DNA of 64,000 nt. It comes from Rhodanobacter sp. PCA2 (GTDB lineage: Bacteria; Pseudomonadota; Gammaproteobacteria; Xanthomonadales; Rhodanobacteraceae). The notes beneath the pieces were generated by a model that was given only the letters and a program-made list of their open reading frames with translations, searched no databases and was not told the DNA's origin. Numbering within the stretch: the first letter of the stretch is position 1; every line of letters begins with the position of its first letter. Both the position numbers and the translations under genes were made by a program. Positions 1 through 9,079 of this stretch are shown piece by piece. The DNA lies in the NCBI RefSeq assembly GCF_013620825.1, contig NZ_NJIC01000033.1, forward strand, positions 62,001 to 126,000. The letters run 5' to 3'.

Positions 1-523
1 GGTCGAGCTGCTTCTCGATGAAGTCCACCGGGTAGAAATGCCGGCTGACGTCCAGCATCACGCCGCGCCAGGCATAGGCGGGCGCGTCCTCGATGCGCAC
101 GGCCGGAATCTCCACCTGCGCGGCCTTCGCCACCGGCAGCAGCTGGCGCAGCGTCTGCACGCCCCAGAACAGGCCCTTGTCGGTGGATGCGCTGATCGTG
201 ACCTGCTGCGGCGTCACCGCGAGCCGGTACGCCTCATCGCCCTGCACGGCGGGATCGAGCTTCAGCACGATGCCGTGCGCGGCGCCGCCCTCGTGCACTG
301 CGATGCCAGTCTGCGCGCGGATCGCCTCGCGCAGGAAGGCGGCGATCTCGCCGCTGCGGGCGTCCTTCGGCGCCTCCACGCGGGTGTGCGCGTCCAGCGT
401 GTAACTGCCTTGTTCTTGTTGCAGGTGCCGGGGTTGGGGAATGATCGCGATGCCGGCCGCCAGGGCCGCCACGGGGAGTAGCGCGGACAAGCCGAGCAGG
501 CATCGCACAAGGACCTTCGACAT
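1..523 (-). CDS. GH20 beta-N-acetylhexosaminidase, N-terminal part (cut by window edge)
   Basis: The visible 174 residues begin with a Sec signal peptide (charged MSKVLVR, a Leu/Ala-rich core, ALAAG). They continue with the small alpha/beta domain that precedes the TIM barrel in glycoside hydrolase family 20. The segment RGVMLDVSRHFYPV near the left edge is the conserved entry to the GH20 barrel. Family knowledge: such enzymes release terminal GlcNAc/GalNAc from glycans in the periplasm or outside the cell. The ATG at 523 has a GAGGGG ribosome site about 8 nt upstream. The gene is divergent from the L-fucose operon and shares its 267-bp control region, so the two are probably induced together to strip fucosylated N-acetylhexosamine glycans. 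The catalytic Asp-Glu pair lies outside the window, so activity cannot be judged. Confidence 0.85.
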   Translation of the reverse strand, partial: MSKVLVRCLLGLSALLPVAALAAGIAIIPQPRHLQQEQGSYTLDAHTRVEAPKDARSGEIAAFLREAIRAQTGIAVHEGGAAHGIVLKLDPAVQGDEAYRLAVTPQQVTISASTDKGLFWGVQTLRQLLPVAKAAQVEIPAVRIEDAPAYAWRGVMLDVSRHFYPVDFIEKQLD

Positions 524-654
524 CAATGCATCCCCTCGCATCTGGACGGAGTCCGCCGCCTTGCACATGCCACGCGCCAGGCAGCGGTCGTGAATCAGGG
601 CAGCCAGTTGCTTGCCGGGGCGTGAACCCTTTGCACCAGCCCGCATAATCACTT

Positions 655-677
655 GTAAATTATCGTTTCATATGTGC
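655..677. promoter_or_regulatory. Candidate operator shared by the fucose operon and fucP/iclR
   Basis: The element reads GTAAAT-N4-GTTTCATAT within an AT-rich island between the divergent hexosaminidase and fucose-operon genes. The same element, inverted, is found at 8921-8943 between fucP and the IclR gene: 16 of 23 positions agree without gaps, including the GTAAAT and GTTTCATAT blocks. Two AT-rich matches in the only two divergent control regions of this locus suggest a binding site for the adjacent IclR regulator. This is inference from position and conservation only. Confidence 0.5.
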
Positions 678-790
678 ACACTAACGTGCAAGGTCTGATA
701 CGCCATGCTGCGCGCGAGCAAGCGGCCACGGTCCCATCGCCCGCCAGACCAACGGCATCCGGCAAGCACCCCGCAATTCAGAGTGAAAAC

Positions 791-1831
791 ATGACGCATG
801 CCAGCGCAAACGCCGCATTGCATCGCTCCGCGGGAATGCCGCGACGCGAGGCCACCCGGCGGTTGCCGCGGCTGTCCTTCGGCGGCGCGCCGATCGGCAA
901 CCTGTATGCGGGCGTGACGGAAAGCGACGCCATCGAGACCGTGCAGCACGCCTTGCAATCGGGCGTCCGCCACTTCGACACGGCCCCGTATTACGGCTAT
1001 GGCCTGAGCGAAACCCGCCTAGGCGCGGCGCTGGCGGGCACTCCACGCAGCGACTACAGCCTGTCGACCAAGGTCGGCCGCCTGCTGCTGGATGCCGACG
1101 CCAGCCAGCCGGCGCCCGACGACGGCTTCGCGGTAAGCGGGCGCCGGGCCGTGTTCGACTACAGCCGCGACGGCGTGATGCGCTCGCTGGAATCCAGCCT
1201 GCGCCGGCTCGGCACCGACCACGTCGAGATCCTGCTGCTGCACGACATCGGCGCGCTGACCCATGGCGTGCGCCATCCCGCCGTCCTGCGCCAGGCCCTG
1301 GACGAGGCGCTGCCGGCGATGGCCGAGCTGCGCAGCCAGGGCGTCTGCAAGGCGATCGGCCTGGGCGTCAACGAGCAGGACGTGTGCCTGCAGGTGATGC
1401 CGGAATTCGCGCTGGACGTGATCATGCTGGCCGGCCGCTACACCTTGTTCGAGCAGCGCCACAGCGCGCCGCTGATGGCCGAGGCGGTGCAGCGCAACGT
1501 CGCCGTGATGGCGGCCGGCCCCTACAACTCCGGCCTGCTCGGCGCAGACGACGCACCGGGCGCCACCTACAACTACGCCCCGGCCGACGCCGCCACCCGC
1601 GCCCGCGCGCAGCGCTACTACGACCTGTGCAGCCGTCTGGGCACCACGGTCGGCGCCGCCGCACTGCAGTTCCCGCTGGCGCATCCCGCGGTCGCCACCG
1701 TGGTCTGCGGCCTGCGTTCGCCGGACGAGGTCGACAGCGCCGTGCGACGCATGCAGGCGCCCTTGCCGCCGGCGTTGTGGGACGAGCTGCGCCAGTCCGA
1801 TCTGCTCGATGCCAGCGCGAGCACGCCGTGA
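791..1831 (+). CDS. Aldo/keto reductase, probable L-fucose dehydrogenase
   Basis: This 346-residue aldo/keto reductase belongs to the group containing D-threo-aldose/L-fucose and pyridoxal dehydrogenases. The catalytic tetrad is visible: Asp63 in HFDTAPYYG, Tyr68, Lys94 in STKVG and His151 in LLLHDIG. As first gene of an operon encoding the rest of the non-phosphorylative fucose pathway, it most likely oxidises L-fucose with NAD(P)+ to L-fucono-lactone. The ATG at 791 is preferred because GAGTG precedes it and the family N-terminus starts soon after; an in-frame ATG at 674 would add 39 non-family residues and overlap the putative operator. It ends 10 nt before the lactonase gene. The exact substrate is inferred from context. 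Confidence 0.82.
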   Translation: MTHASANAALHRSAGMPRREATRRLPRLSFGGAPIGNLYAGVTESDAIETVQHALQSGVRHFDTAPYYGYGLSETRLGAALAGTPRSDYSLSTKVGRLLLDADASQPAPDDGFAVSGRRAVFDYSRDGVMRSLESSLRRLGTDHVEILLLHDIGALTHGVRHPAVLRQALDEALPAMAELRSQGVCKAIGLGVNEQDVCLQVMPEFALDVIMLAGRYTLFEQRHSAPLMAEAVQRNVAVMAAGPYNSGLLGADDAPGATYNYAPADAATRARAQRYYDLCSRLGTTVGAAALQFPLAHPAVATVVCGLRSPDEVDSAVRRMQAPLPPALWDELRQSDLLDASASTP

Positions 1832-1841
1832 AGTGCGCGCC

Positions 1842-2717
1842 ATGCACCTGATCGACGCCCATCGGCACTACTGGCGCACGGATCGCGGCGACTACGCATG
1901 GCTGCGCGACGCGGACCCCGCGCTGCAGCGCGACTTCCTGCCCGCCGACCTGGCGGCGCAGCAGGCGGCCGCGGGCGTGACCGGCAGCGTGCTGGTGCAG
2001 GCGGCGGCGACCGAGGCGGAAACGCGCTACCTGTTCGAGCTGGCGCGCGCCGACCCCGGCATCCTGGGCGTGGTCGGCTGGGTCGATTTCGAGGCGCCCG
2101 ATGCCGCCCTGCGCATCCGCGCGCTGGCCCGCGACGGCGAGGGCCTGCTGCTGGGCTTGCGGCCGATGGCGCAGGACCACCCCGATCCGGGCTGGCTGGC
2201 GCGTCCGGCGCTGGACGCGGCGTTCGGCTGCCTGCAGGAACTGGAGCTGGGCTTCGACGCCCTGGTCCGGCCGGCGCAATTGCCGGCATTGCGGCGACGG
2301 CTGCAGCGCGAACCGGAGCTGCGCGCCGTGCTCGACCACGCCGGCAAGCCCGACATCGTGCACGACGGTTTCGACGACTGGGCCGCCCGCATCCACGAGC
2401 TGGCCGAGTTGCCCAAGATCTGCTGCAAGTTCTCCGGCCTGCTCACCGAACTCGCCCCCGGCATGTCGCCCGATGCGCTCGATCGCTGGGTCGCCCATCT
2501 GTTCGCATGCTTCGGCCCCGCACGATTGATCTGGGGCAGCGACTGGCCGGTGCTCACGCTGCGCGGCAGCTACGCGGAGTGGCTGGAGCTGGCCCGCGCG
2601 CTGGTGCAGCGGCATGCGCCACATGCGCTGGAACGCGTGTTCAGCCGCAACGCGCTGGCGTTCTACCGGCCGCGCCGCACCCATGCCCAACGCGAGGCAG
2701 CCGGAAGCCACCCATGA
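1842..2717 (+). CDS. Amidohydrolase-2 family L-fuconolactonase
   Basis: This 291-residue metal-dependent hydrolase of the amidohydrolase superfamily (PF04909) is expected to open L-fucono-1,5-lactone to L-fuconate. The N-terminal metal-binding HRH (His7, His9), a His in LDHAGKP (His166) and the late Asp in WGSDWPV (Asp234) are all present. Length and motif order fit the fuconolactonase/galactonolactonase group. The ATG at 1842 is 10 nt after the dehydrogenase stop; an upstream in-frame ATG at 1809 lies inside that gene and is rejected. Function follows from the family and the pathway neighbours on both sides. Confidence 0.85.
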   Translation: MHLIDAHRHYWRTDRGDYAWLRDADPALQRDFLPADLAAQQAAAGVTGSVLVQAAATEAETRYLFELARADPGILGVVGWVDFEAPDAALRIRALARDGEGLLLGLRPMAQDHPDPGWLARPALDAAFGCLQELELGFDALVRPAQLPALRRRLQREPELRAVLDHAGKPDIVHDGFDDWAARIHELAELPKICCKFSGLLTELAPGMSPDALDRWVAHLFACFGPARLIWGSDWPVLTLRGSYAEWLELARALVQRHAPHALERVFSRNALAFYRPRRTHAQREAAGSHP

Positions 2718-2745
2718 ACCCGCCGACCACACCGGAACCACGCAC

Positions 2746-3492
2746 ATGAACGGACGACTCCACGGCAAGCACGCCCTCGTCACCGCAGCCGGCGCCGGCA
2801 TCGGCCGCGCCACCGCCCTGGCGTTCGCACGCGAAGGCGCGCAGGTGATCGCCACCGACATCGACGACGCCGCGCTGGCCAGCCTCGCGCATGAACACCC
2901 GGCGATCGCCGCGCAGCGGCTGGACGTCACCCGCGCCGAGGACATCCGTGCCGTGATCGAAGCCCACCCGGTGATCGACGCGCTGTTCAACTGTGCCGGC
3001 TACGTGCACGCCGGCACCATCCTGGACACCGACGAGGCGAGCTGGCAGCGCTCGTTCCGCATCAACGTGGACAGCATGTACTGGCTGTGCCGCGCGGTGC
3101 TGCCGGGCATGCTGGAACGCGGCGGCGGCAGCATCATCAACATGTCCTCGGTGGCGTCCAGCATCAAGGGCGTGCCGAACCGCTTCGCCTACGGCGCCAC
3201 CAAGGCGGCGGTGATCGGCCTGACCCGCTCCGTCGCCGCGGATTTCGTGGGACGCGGCGTGCGCTGCAATGCGATTTGTCCCGGCACGGTGAAGACGCCG
3301 TCGCTGGGCGAGCGCGTGCGCGCGCTGGGCGGCGACGAGCAGGCGGTGTGGCGAAGCTTCGCCGACCGCCAGCGCGGCGATCTCTTCGGGCGTGCCCAGG
3401 CGCCCCATCGGCTGGCGGTCTACCTCGCCTCGGACGAGTCCTCCTTCACCACCGGCACCGTCCACGTGGTGGACGGCGGCTGGTCCAATTGA
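2746..3492 (+). CDS. SDR oxidoreductase, probable 2-keto-3-deoxy-L-fuconate dehydrogenase
   Basis: This 248-residue classical short-chain dehydrogenase has a cofactor motif TAAGAGIG at residues 13-20, an acidic residue after beta-2 (TDID) indicating NAD+, and the catalytic Ser in INMSSVAS with Tyr150-x3-Lys154. It also has the NAG-like motif NCAG and a C-terminal VDGG. The order lactonase, SDR, FAH hydrolase, dehydratase matches the L-fucose pathway characterised in Xanthomonas campestris, in which such an SDR oxidises 2-keto-3-deoxy-L-fuconate to the 2,4-diketo acid. The start at ATG 2746 removes 44 codons that would overlap the previous gene. Confidence 0.85.
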   Translation: MNGRLHGKHALVTAAGAGIGRATALAFAREGAQVIATDIDDAALASLAHEHPAIAAQRLDVTRAEDIRAVIEAHPVIDALFNCAGYVHAGTILDTDEASWQRSFRINVDSMYWLCRAVLPGMLERGGGSIINMSSVASSIKGVPNRFAYGATKAAVIGLTRSVAADFVGRGVRCNAICPGTVKTPSLGERVRALGGDEQAVWRSFADRQRGDLFGRAQAPHRLAVYLASDESSFTTGTVHVVDGGWSN

Positions 3493-3514
3493 TGCCAGGG
3501 GAAACAACACCGCC

Positions 3515-4375
3515 ATGAAACTGGTTCGTTACGGAGCCGCCGGCCGCGAGCGGCCCGGCCTGATCGACGCGCAGGGCAAGCTGCGCGACCTCTCCGGCCA
3601 CGTCGGCGACATCGACGCCGCAACCCTGGTCCGCACCGGTCGCGCACGGCTCGCCGCGATCGATCCGGCCAGCCTCCCGCAGGTCGCCGGCACGCCCCGC
3701 CACGGCGCGCCGGTGGCGCACACCGGCAAGATGATCTGCGTGGGCCTGAACTACTCCGACCACGCCGCCGAAACCGGCGCGGAGCCGCCCGAGCAACCCA
3801 TCCTGTTCATGAAGGCGACCAGCGCCATCATGGGGCCGAACGACGACGTGATCATCCCGAAGGGTTCGGTGAAGACCGACTGGGAAGTCGAGCTCGGCGT
3901 GGTGATCGGCGACACCGCGCGCAACGTGGCGGTGGAGGATGCGCTGGCCCACGTCGCGGGCTACCTGGTGGTGAACGACCTGTCCGAGCGCGCGTTCCAG
4001 CTCGAACACGGCGGCCAGTGGATGAAGGGCAAGTGCTGCGACACGTTCGGCCCGGTCGGCCCGTGGCTGGTCACCGCCGACGAGGTGCCCGACCCGCAGA
4101 ACCTTGGGCTGTGGCTGGAGGTCAACGGCCATCGCCACCAGCACAGCAACACCCGCAACATGATCTTCGGCGTGGCCGAGCTGGTGAGCTACATCAGCCG
4201 CTACATGAGCCTGCAGCCCGGCGACATCATCAGCACCGGCACCCCGCCGGGCGTGGGTCTGGGCCAGAAGCCGCCGCTGTACCTGCGTCCCGGCGACACC
4301 ATGGAGCTGGGCATCGACGGCCTCGGCCGGCAACGCCAGCGCACCGTCGCCTTCGACGCCGGGGCGTCCGCATGA
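3515..4375 (+). CDS. Fumarylacetoacetate-hydrolase family 2,4-diketo-3-deoxy-L-fuconate hydrolase
   Basis: This 286-residue FAH-family enzyme has a short N-terminal domain and a catalytic core starting near residue 72 ([13 protein letters not shown]). Metal-binding acids are visible as Glu124 and Glu126 in DWEVELGVV and Asp155 in VVNDLSER. In the non-phosphorylative fucose pathway it splits 2,4-diketo-3-deoxy-L-fuconate into pyruvate and L-lactate. The ATG at 3515 is preceded by CCAGGGGAAA, a good ribosome site. Its TGA overlaps the ATG of the dehydratase gene (ATGA), indicating translational coupling. Confidence 0.87.
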   Translation: MKLVRYGAAGRERPGLIDAQGKLRDLSGHVGDIDAATLVRTGRARLAAIDPASLPQVAGTPRHGAPVAHTGKMICVGLNYSDHAAETGAEPPEQPILFMKATSAIMGPNDDVIIPKGSVKTDWEVELGVVIGDTARNVAVEDALAHVAGYLVVNDLSERAFQLEHGGQWMKGKCCDTFGPVGPWLVTADEVPDPQNLGLWLEVNGHRHQHSNTRNMIFGVAELVSYISRYMSLQPGDIISTGTPPGVGLGQKPPLYLRPGDTMELGIDGLGRQRQRTVAFDAGASA

Positions 4376-5700
4376 ACCAGCCCGCCTCGTTCCCCGGCCC
4401 GCGTCCCGCGCGCATCGTGGCGCTGGACACGCTCGACGTGCGCTTTCCGACCTCGCGCGACCTGGACGGCTCGGATGCGATGAACCCCGACCCGGACTAC
4501 TCGGCCGCCTGCGTCACGCTGCGCACCGACGATCCGGCGCTGTGCGGCTACGGCTTCGTGTTCACCATCGGCCGCGGCAACGAGGTGCAGACGGCCGCGC
4601 TGGCCGCGCTGGCCGGGCACGTCGCGGGCCTGTCCGTCGACGCGCTGGTGCACGACCTCGGCGGCTTCGCCCGCCGCCTCGCCGGCGACTCGCAGCTGCG
4701 CTGGCTGGGCCCCGAGAAGGGCGTGATGCACATGGCGATAGGCGCGGTGGTCAACGCGGCCTGGGACCTGGCCGCGCGCCACGCCGGCAAGCCGCTGTGG
4801 CGCTTCATCGCGGAGCTGCCGCCGGAGGACATCGTCGCCGCCGTCGACTTCCGCTACCTCAGCGACGCGCTCACCCCGGACGAGGCGCTGCAGCTGCTGC
4901 GCGCCGCCGCGCCGGAGCGGCAACGGCGCATCGAGCAGTTGCTGGCCGAAGGCTACCCCGCCTACACCACCTCGCCGGGCTGGCTGGGCTACGGCGACGA
5001 GAAAATGCAGCGGCTGGCCCGCGAGGCGGTCGCCGAAGGCTTCCACACGATCAAGCTCAAGGTGGGCCTGGACGCGGCGGACGACGTGCGGCGCTGCCGC
5101 CTGGCGCGCGAGGCGGTCGGCCCCGACATCGCGATCGCGATCGACGCGAACCAGCGCTGGGACGTGCCGGACGCGATCGGCTGGCTGCAGCAGCTCGCCG
5201 CGTTCGACATCGCCTGGATCGAGGAGCCGACCAGCCCCGACGACATCCTCGGCCACGCGGCGATCCGGCGCGCGGTCGCGCCGATGCCGGTCTCCACCGG
5301 CGAACACACCCAGAACCGGGTGATGTTCAAGCAGCTGTTCCAGGCCGGCGCCGTCGACCTGGTGCAGATCGACGCGGCCCGCGTGGGCGGCGTCAACGAG
5401 AACCTGGCGATCCTGCTGCTGGCGGCCAAGTTCGGCGTACGCGTGTTCCCCCACGCCGGCGGCGTGGGCCTGTGCGAACTGGTGCAGCACCTGGCGATGG
5501 CCGACTTCGTGGCGATCAGCGGCAGCAAGGAAGACCGCGCCATCGAGTTCGTCGACCACCTGCACGAGCACTTCGTCGATCCGGTGGTGGTGCGCGATGG
5601 CCGCTACCGCGCGCCGCTCGCGCCGGGCTTTTCCGCGCAGATGAAGCCCGCGTCGTTGCGCGACTATGCATTCCCGCACGGCCGGGCGTGGCAAACCTGA
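4372..5700 (+). CDS. L-fuconate dehydratase (enolase superfamily)
   Basis: This 442-residue member of the mandelate racemase branch of the enolase superfamily has the expected active-site residues: Lys228 and Lys230 in TIKLKVG, metal ligands Asp258, Glu284 (WIEEP) and Glu311 (TGEH), Asn260, and the general acid/base His361 in VFPHAGG. These correspond to the Lys-x-Lys, His and three acid ligands described for X. campestris L-fuconate dehydratase. The reaction is L-fuconate to 2-keto-3-deoxy-L-fuconate plus water. The gene overlaps the preceding hydrolase gene by ATGA and is 17 nt from the fucosidase gene. Confidence 0.93.
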   Translation: MNQPASFPGPRPARIVALDTLDVRFPTSRDLDGSDAMNPDPDYSAACVTLRTDDPALCGYGFVFTIGRGNEVQTAALAALAGHVAGLSVDALVHDLGGFARRLAGDSQLRWLGPEKGVMHMAIGAVVNAAWDLAARHAGKPLWRFIAELPPEDIVAAVDFRYLSDALTPDEALQLLRAAAPERQRRIEQLLAEGYPAYTTSPGWLGYGDEKMQRLAREAVAEGFHTIKLKVGLDAADDVRRCRLAREAVGPDIAIAIDANQRWDVPDAIGWLQQLAAFDIAWIEEPTSPDDILGHAAIRRAVAPMPVSTGEHTQNRVMFKQLFQAGAVDLVQIDAARVGGVNENLAILLLAAKFGVRVFPHAGGVGLCELVQHLAMADFVAISGSKEDRAIEFVDHLHEHFVDPVVVRDGRYRAPLAPGFSAQMKPASLRDYAFPHGRAWQT

Positions 5701-5717
5701 CAGACCGGAGCAAGGCG

Positions 5718-7139
5718 ATGAAGATGCCGCGTCGATTCGTGAAATCCGCCTTCGCCTGCGCGCTCGTCGCGGCATGCCACATGGCGTACGCTGCGACGCC
5801 GACGGGCACCGGCGCGCATCCCGTCGCGTCCATACAGGACACCGAAACGCCGGCGCAGCGCGACGCGCGCATGGCCTGGTGGCGCGCGGCGCGCTACGGC
5901 ATGTTCATCCACTGGGGCGTGTACGCGGTCCCGGCCGGCGTCTGGCACGGCAAGCCGGTCGACGGCGCGGGCGAATGGATCATGCACGACGCGCGCATCC
6001 CGGTGGCCGACTACCAGCAACTCCCCGCGCAATTCGACCCCACGCGGTTCGACGCGCACGCTTGGGTGTCGCTCGCCAAGGCCGCGGGCATGAAGTACAT
6101 CGTGATCACCGCCAAGCACCACGACGGTTTCGCGATGTTCGACTCGAAGGCGAGCGCGTTCAACATCGTCGACGCCACGCCGTTCAAGCGCGATCCGCTG
6201 CGCGAGCTGGCCGACGAGGCGCAGCGGCAGGGCATCAGGTTCGGCCTCTACTACTCGCAGGACCAGGACTGGACCGCGCCGGGCGGCGCCGCGTTCGGCG
6301 GCCACTGGGACAAGGCGCAGGACGGCGACTTCGCCACCTACCTGCACACCAAGGCGATCCCGCAGATCAGGGAACTGCTGGAGAAGTACCACCCGGCCGT
6401 ACTGTGGTTCGACACGCCCACCCCCGACATGACCCCGCAACTGGCGGCGGAGATCGTGAAGCTGCTCGACCGCTATCCGCAGCTGATCTGGAACAACCGG
6501 CTCGGCGGCGGCTACCCGGGCGACACCGAGACGCCCGAGCAGCACATCCCGCCGCAGGGCTTTCCCGGCAAGGACTGGGAAACCTGCATGACGATCAACG
6601 GCACCTGGGGCTACAAGTCGAACGACACCGACTTCAAGTCCACCACCGTGCTGCTGCACAACCTGGTCGACATCGCCAGCAAGGGCGGCAACTACCTGCT
6701 CAACGTGGGCCCCGATGCGCAGGGCGTGATCCCGCCGCCCGAGGCGGAGCGTCTGCAGGCCATCGGCCAGTGGCTCAAGGTCAACGGCGAGTCGATCTAC
6801 GGGACCGGCCCCACGCCGTTCGCCGATCCGCATGGCCGCTATTCGGCCACGCAGAAGGATGCCAGCGGCAAGCCCGCGTGGGTGCCGACCTGGGATTGGC
6901 GCGCCACGCGCCGGCCGGGCAAGGTCTACATCCACCTGTTCGAATGGCCCACCGGTGCGTTCCACCTCGCCGACGCGAAGCTCCACGCCACCGGTGCCTA
7001 CCTGCTCGCCGATCCGCGGCACACGCCGCTCGCGTTCGCGCAACACGGCGCGCAGCTGGACGTGCAGTTGCCGGCGAAGCCGCTGGACCCCATCGACACC
7101 GTGCTGGTCATCACGACCGCGGACCCGGTCCCGCGCTGA
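5718..7139 (+). CDS. GH29 alpha-L-fucosidase, secreted
   Basis: This 473-residue protein has a signal peptide (MKMPRRFVKSAF..., cleavage near AYA-A at residue 26) and a GH29 catalytic barrel starting at MAWWRAARYGMFIHWGVY. The likely nucleophile is Asp232 in HPAVLWFD, and KHHDGF is the typical GH29 sugar-binding segment. The enzyme would release L-fucose in the periplasm for uptake by the FucP transporter encoded just downstream on the other strand. GGAGCAAGG precedes the ATG. The gene meets the leftward mutarotase gene tail to tail with 3 nt between them, so no independent terminator fits there. Confidence 0.92.
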   Translation: MKMPRRFVKSAFACALVAACHMAYAATPTGTGAHPVASIQDTETPAQRDARMAWWRAARYGMFIHWGVYAVPAGVWHGKPVDGAGEWIMHDARIPVADYQQLPAQFDPTRFDAHAWVSLAKAAGMKYIVITAKHHDGFAMFDSKASAFNIVDATPFKRDPLRELADEAQRQGIRFGLYYSQDQDWTAPGGAAFGGHWDKAQDGDFATYLHTKAIPQIRELLEKYHPAVLWFDTPTPDMTPQLAAEIVKLLDRYPQLIWNNRLGGGYPGDTETPEQHIPPQGFPGKDWETCMTINGTWGYKSNDTDFKSTTVLLHNLVDIASKGGNYLLNVGPDAQGVIPPPEAERLQAIGQWLKVNGESIYGTGPTPFADPHGRYSATQKDASGKPAWVPTWDWRATRRPGKVYIHLFEWPTGAFHLADAKLHATGAYLLADPRHTPLAFAQHGAQLDVQLPAKPLDPIDTVLVITTADPVPR

Positions 7140-7142
7140 CGT

Positions 7143-7532
7143 TCAGCCGTCGGCGCCACCGCTCCGTGGTGTCGTGCTGCTGCCGGCCAGCGCTTCCTTG
7201 AGCGAGAAGATCCCGCGCATGGGCACCCACTTCTCGCCGGGCCGCGCCCACGGCAGGCGCTGCTGGTAGCGGTCCATCAGCCCCTCCCACGCCTGCACGC
7301 GCGGATTGTCCGCATCGGTCGCCCGCCGGCTCCCGGCGTCGTAGCCGTCGGGCACCTGCACCACCATCACCAGCCGGTTGCCGGTGCGGAAGATCTCCAT
7401 GTCCTCGATCCCCGCGGCGCGGATCGAGGCGACGACCTCGGGCCAGACCACGCCGGGCCGGTGCCAGTCCTCGTACTCGGCGATGGCCGCCGGGTCGTCG
7501 CGCAGGTCCAGGGCGTAGTAGAGGCGCGGCAT
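7143..7532 (-). CDS. L-rhamnose mutarotase-family protein, probable L-fucose mutarotase
   Basis: This 129-residue ferredoxin-like-fold protein belongs to the RhaM/DUF718 family. Tyr20 and His24 in EYEDWH keep the spacing of the RhaM catalytic pair, and the GNRLVMVVQV strand is typical. It would speed interconversion of alpha and beta L-fucose so that the anomer from transport or fucosidase action matches the dehydrogenase. Its ATG overlaps the fucP stop (ATGA), so it is translated with the permease. The sugar is inferred from context; the family fold alone would equally suit L-rhamnose. Confidence 0.85.
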   Translation of the reverse strand: MPRLYYALDLRDDPAAIAEYEDWHRPGVVWPEVVASIRAAGIEDMEIFRTGNRLVMVVQVPDGYDAGSRRATDADNPRVQAWEGLMDRYQQRLPWARPGEKWVPMRGIFSLKEALAGSSTTPRSGGADG

Positions 7533-8851
7533 CAGGTTCGCGCCCCGCGCGCGTGCGGCAGGCGCCGCCAGGCGAACCACAGCACCACCGCGAAGCTCAG
7601 CGCCGGCACCGCCAGCGCGCGCGCGATGCCGGCGACGTCCGACACCGCGCCCATCGCCGCGGTCAGCACCGCGCCGCCGATGATGGTCATCACCAGCAGG
7701 GCCGAGCCTAGCTTGCGCTCGTCGTCGTCGCGACCCTCCACGCCCAGCGCGAAGATGGTCGGGTACATCACCGACATGAAGAAGCTGCAGGCCACCAGCG
7801 CGCAGGCGCCGTCGCGGCCGGGGTACAGCAGCGCGCACAGGGTGAGCACGATGTTGATCGCGGCGAACGCCAGCAGCAGCCGCACCGGCGCCAGGTATTT
7901 CATCAGCGCGGTGCCCACGAAACGCCCGCCCATGAAGCACACCAGTCCCGCAGTGAGGAAGTTCGCCGCCGCCTGCGCCGAGGTGCCGGGCATGCTCGCC
8001 TGCACGTAGCGGATGGTGTAGCTCCACACGCCGACCTGGGCGCCCACGTAGAAGAACTGCGCCGCCATCGCGCTGGTGAAATTCCGGTCGCGCAGCAGCC
8101 GCGCCAGCGCGCCGTCGCGCCCGGTGACCCGCGTGGCCAGTTCGTGCGGCGCAGCCACCGCGGGGAAGCGCGCCAGCAGCACCAGCGCCGCCCAGCCCAG
8201 CACCACCAGACCTATGCACAGGTACGGCCACTGCACCGCGTGCGTCGCCTCCGCGTAGTACGCGGCGCGTTCCGCGGCGCCCATCGCCGCCAGTCGCTGC
8301 GGCGTGTGTTCCACGCCCGACAGGATGAAGTGCTGGCCGATCAGGATGCCGGCGATCGAGCCCAGCGGGTTGAAGGCCTGCGCGAAGTTGAGCCGGCGCG
8401 CGGCGCTTTCGCGCGGTCCCAGCATGGTCATCAGCGGATTCGCCGAGGTCTCCAGGAAGGCCAGCCCGGCTGCGATCACGAACAGGCCGAACAGGAACAT
8501 GCCGTAGGTGCGCATCTCCGCGGCCGGCCAGAACAGCAGCGCGCCCGCGCCATACAGCACCAGGCCCAGCACCACCGCCTGCCTGTAGCCGAAGCGGCGC
8601 ATGAACATCGCCGCCGGCATCGCCACCAGGAAGTAGCCGAGGTAGAACGCGCTCTGCACCAGGCCGGCCTGGAAATCGTTCAGCACGAACGCCTTCTTGA
8701 ACTGGGCGATCAGCACGTCGTTGAGGTTGTTCGCGCCGCCCCACAGGAAGAACAGGCTGACGATCAGGAACAGCGGCACCCACCGCCGCACGCCTGTCGG
8801 CACGCTGGCTGCCGCCGTCGCGGGGACCTCGGTCGTCACTTGCGCATCCAC
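7532..8851 (-). CDS. fucP: L-fucose:H+ symporter FucP (MFS)
   Basis: This 439-residue major-facilitator permease has about 12 hydrophobic segments. The FucP signature appears in the first helix region: LFFLWGGANNLNDVLIAQF. The next loop, FLNDF-like QAGLVQSAFYLGY, is also typical. It imports L-fucose across the inner membrane with protons. The start is a GTG at 8851 with GGAGGG about 10 nt upstream; no ATG fits the reading frame near the family N-terminus. It is transcribed away from the iclR gene and co-translated with the mutarotase, forming the uptake arm of the fucose locus. Confidence 0.9.
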   Translation of the reverse strand: MDAQVTTEVPATAAASVPTGVRRWVPLFLIVSLFFLWGGANNLNDVLIAQFKKAFVLNDFQAGLVQSAFYLGYFLVAMPAAMFMRRFGYRQAVVLGLVLYGAGALLFWPAAEMRTYGMFLFGLFVIAAGLAFLETSANPLMTMLGPRESAARRLNFAQAFNPLGSIAGILIGQHFILSGVEHTPQRLAAMGAAERAAYYAEATHAVQWPYLCIGLVVLGWAALVLLARFPAVAAPHELATRVTGRDGALARLLRDRNFTSAMAAQFFYVGAQVGVWSYTIRYVQASMPGTSAQAAANFLTAGLVCFMGGRFVGTALMKYLAPVRLLLAFAAINIVLTLCALLYPGRDGACALVACSFFMSVMYPTIFALGVEGRDDDERKLGSALLVMTIIGGAVLTAAMGAVSDVAGIARALAVPALSFAVVLWFAWRRLPHARGART

Positions 8852-8920
8852 CCTTCCATGCCCTCCATTGCGTAGCGCGGGTATTCGAATATGCGCGGCC
8901 GGGAGTGGGCGCGCGTTAGC

Positions 8921-8943
8921 TCAAATATGAAACCCGTATTTAC
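8921..8943. promoter_or_regulatory. Second copy of the candidate fucose-locus operator
   Basis: On the minus strand this reads GTAAAT-N4-GTTTCATAT, matching 655-677. On the plus strand it contains the short inverted repeat AAATA-N9-TATTT (8923-8941). It lies in the 228-bp divergent region between fucP and the IclR gene, suited to co-regulation and autoregulation. Confidence 0.5.
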
Positions 8944-9079
8944 TTGTATGACCAAGACGCACTGCAACATGTGCGTCAACGTTACGCATGACACATGACC
9001 CGCCCCGGGGCAATCTACGAACCTTCCGGGCATCATGCTGCTTCCGCCCGGACCGACCCGGGCCTGTCAGGGGGACGTA

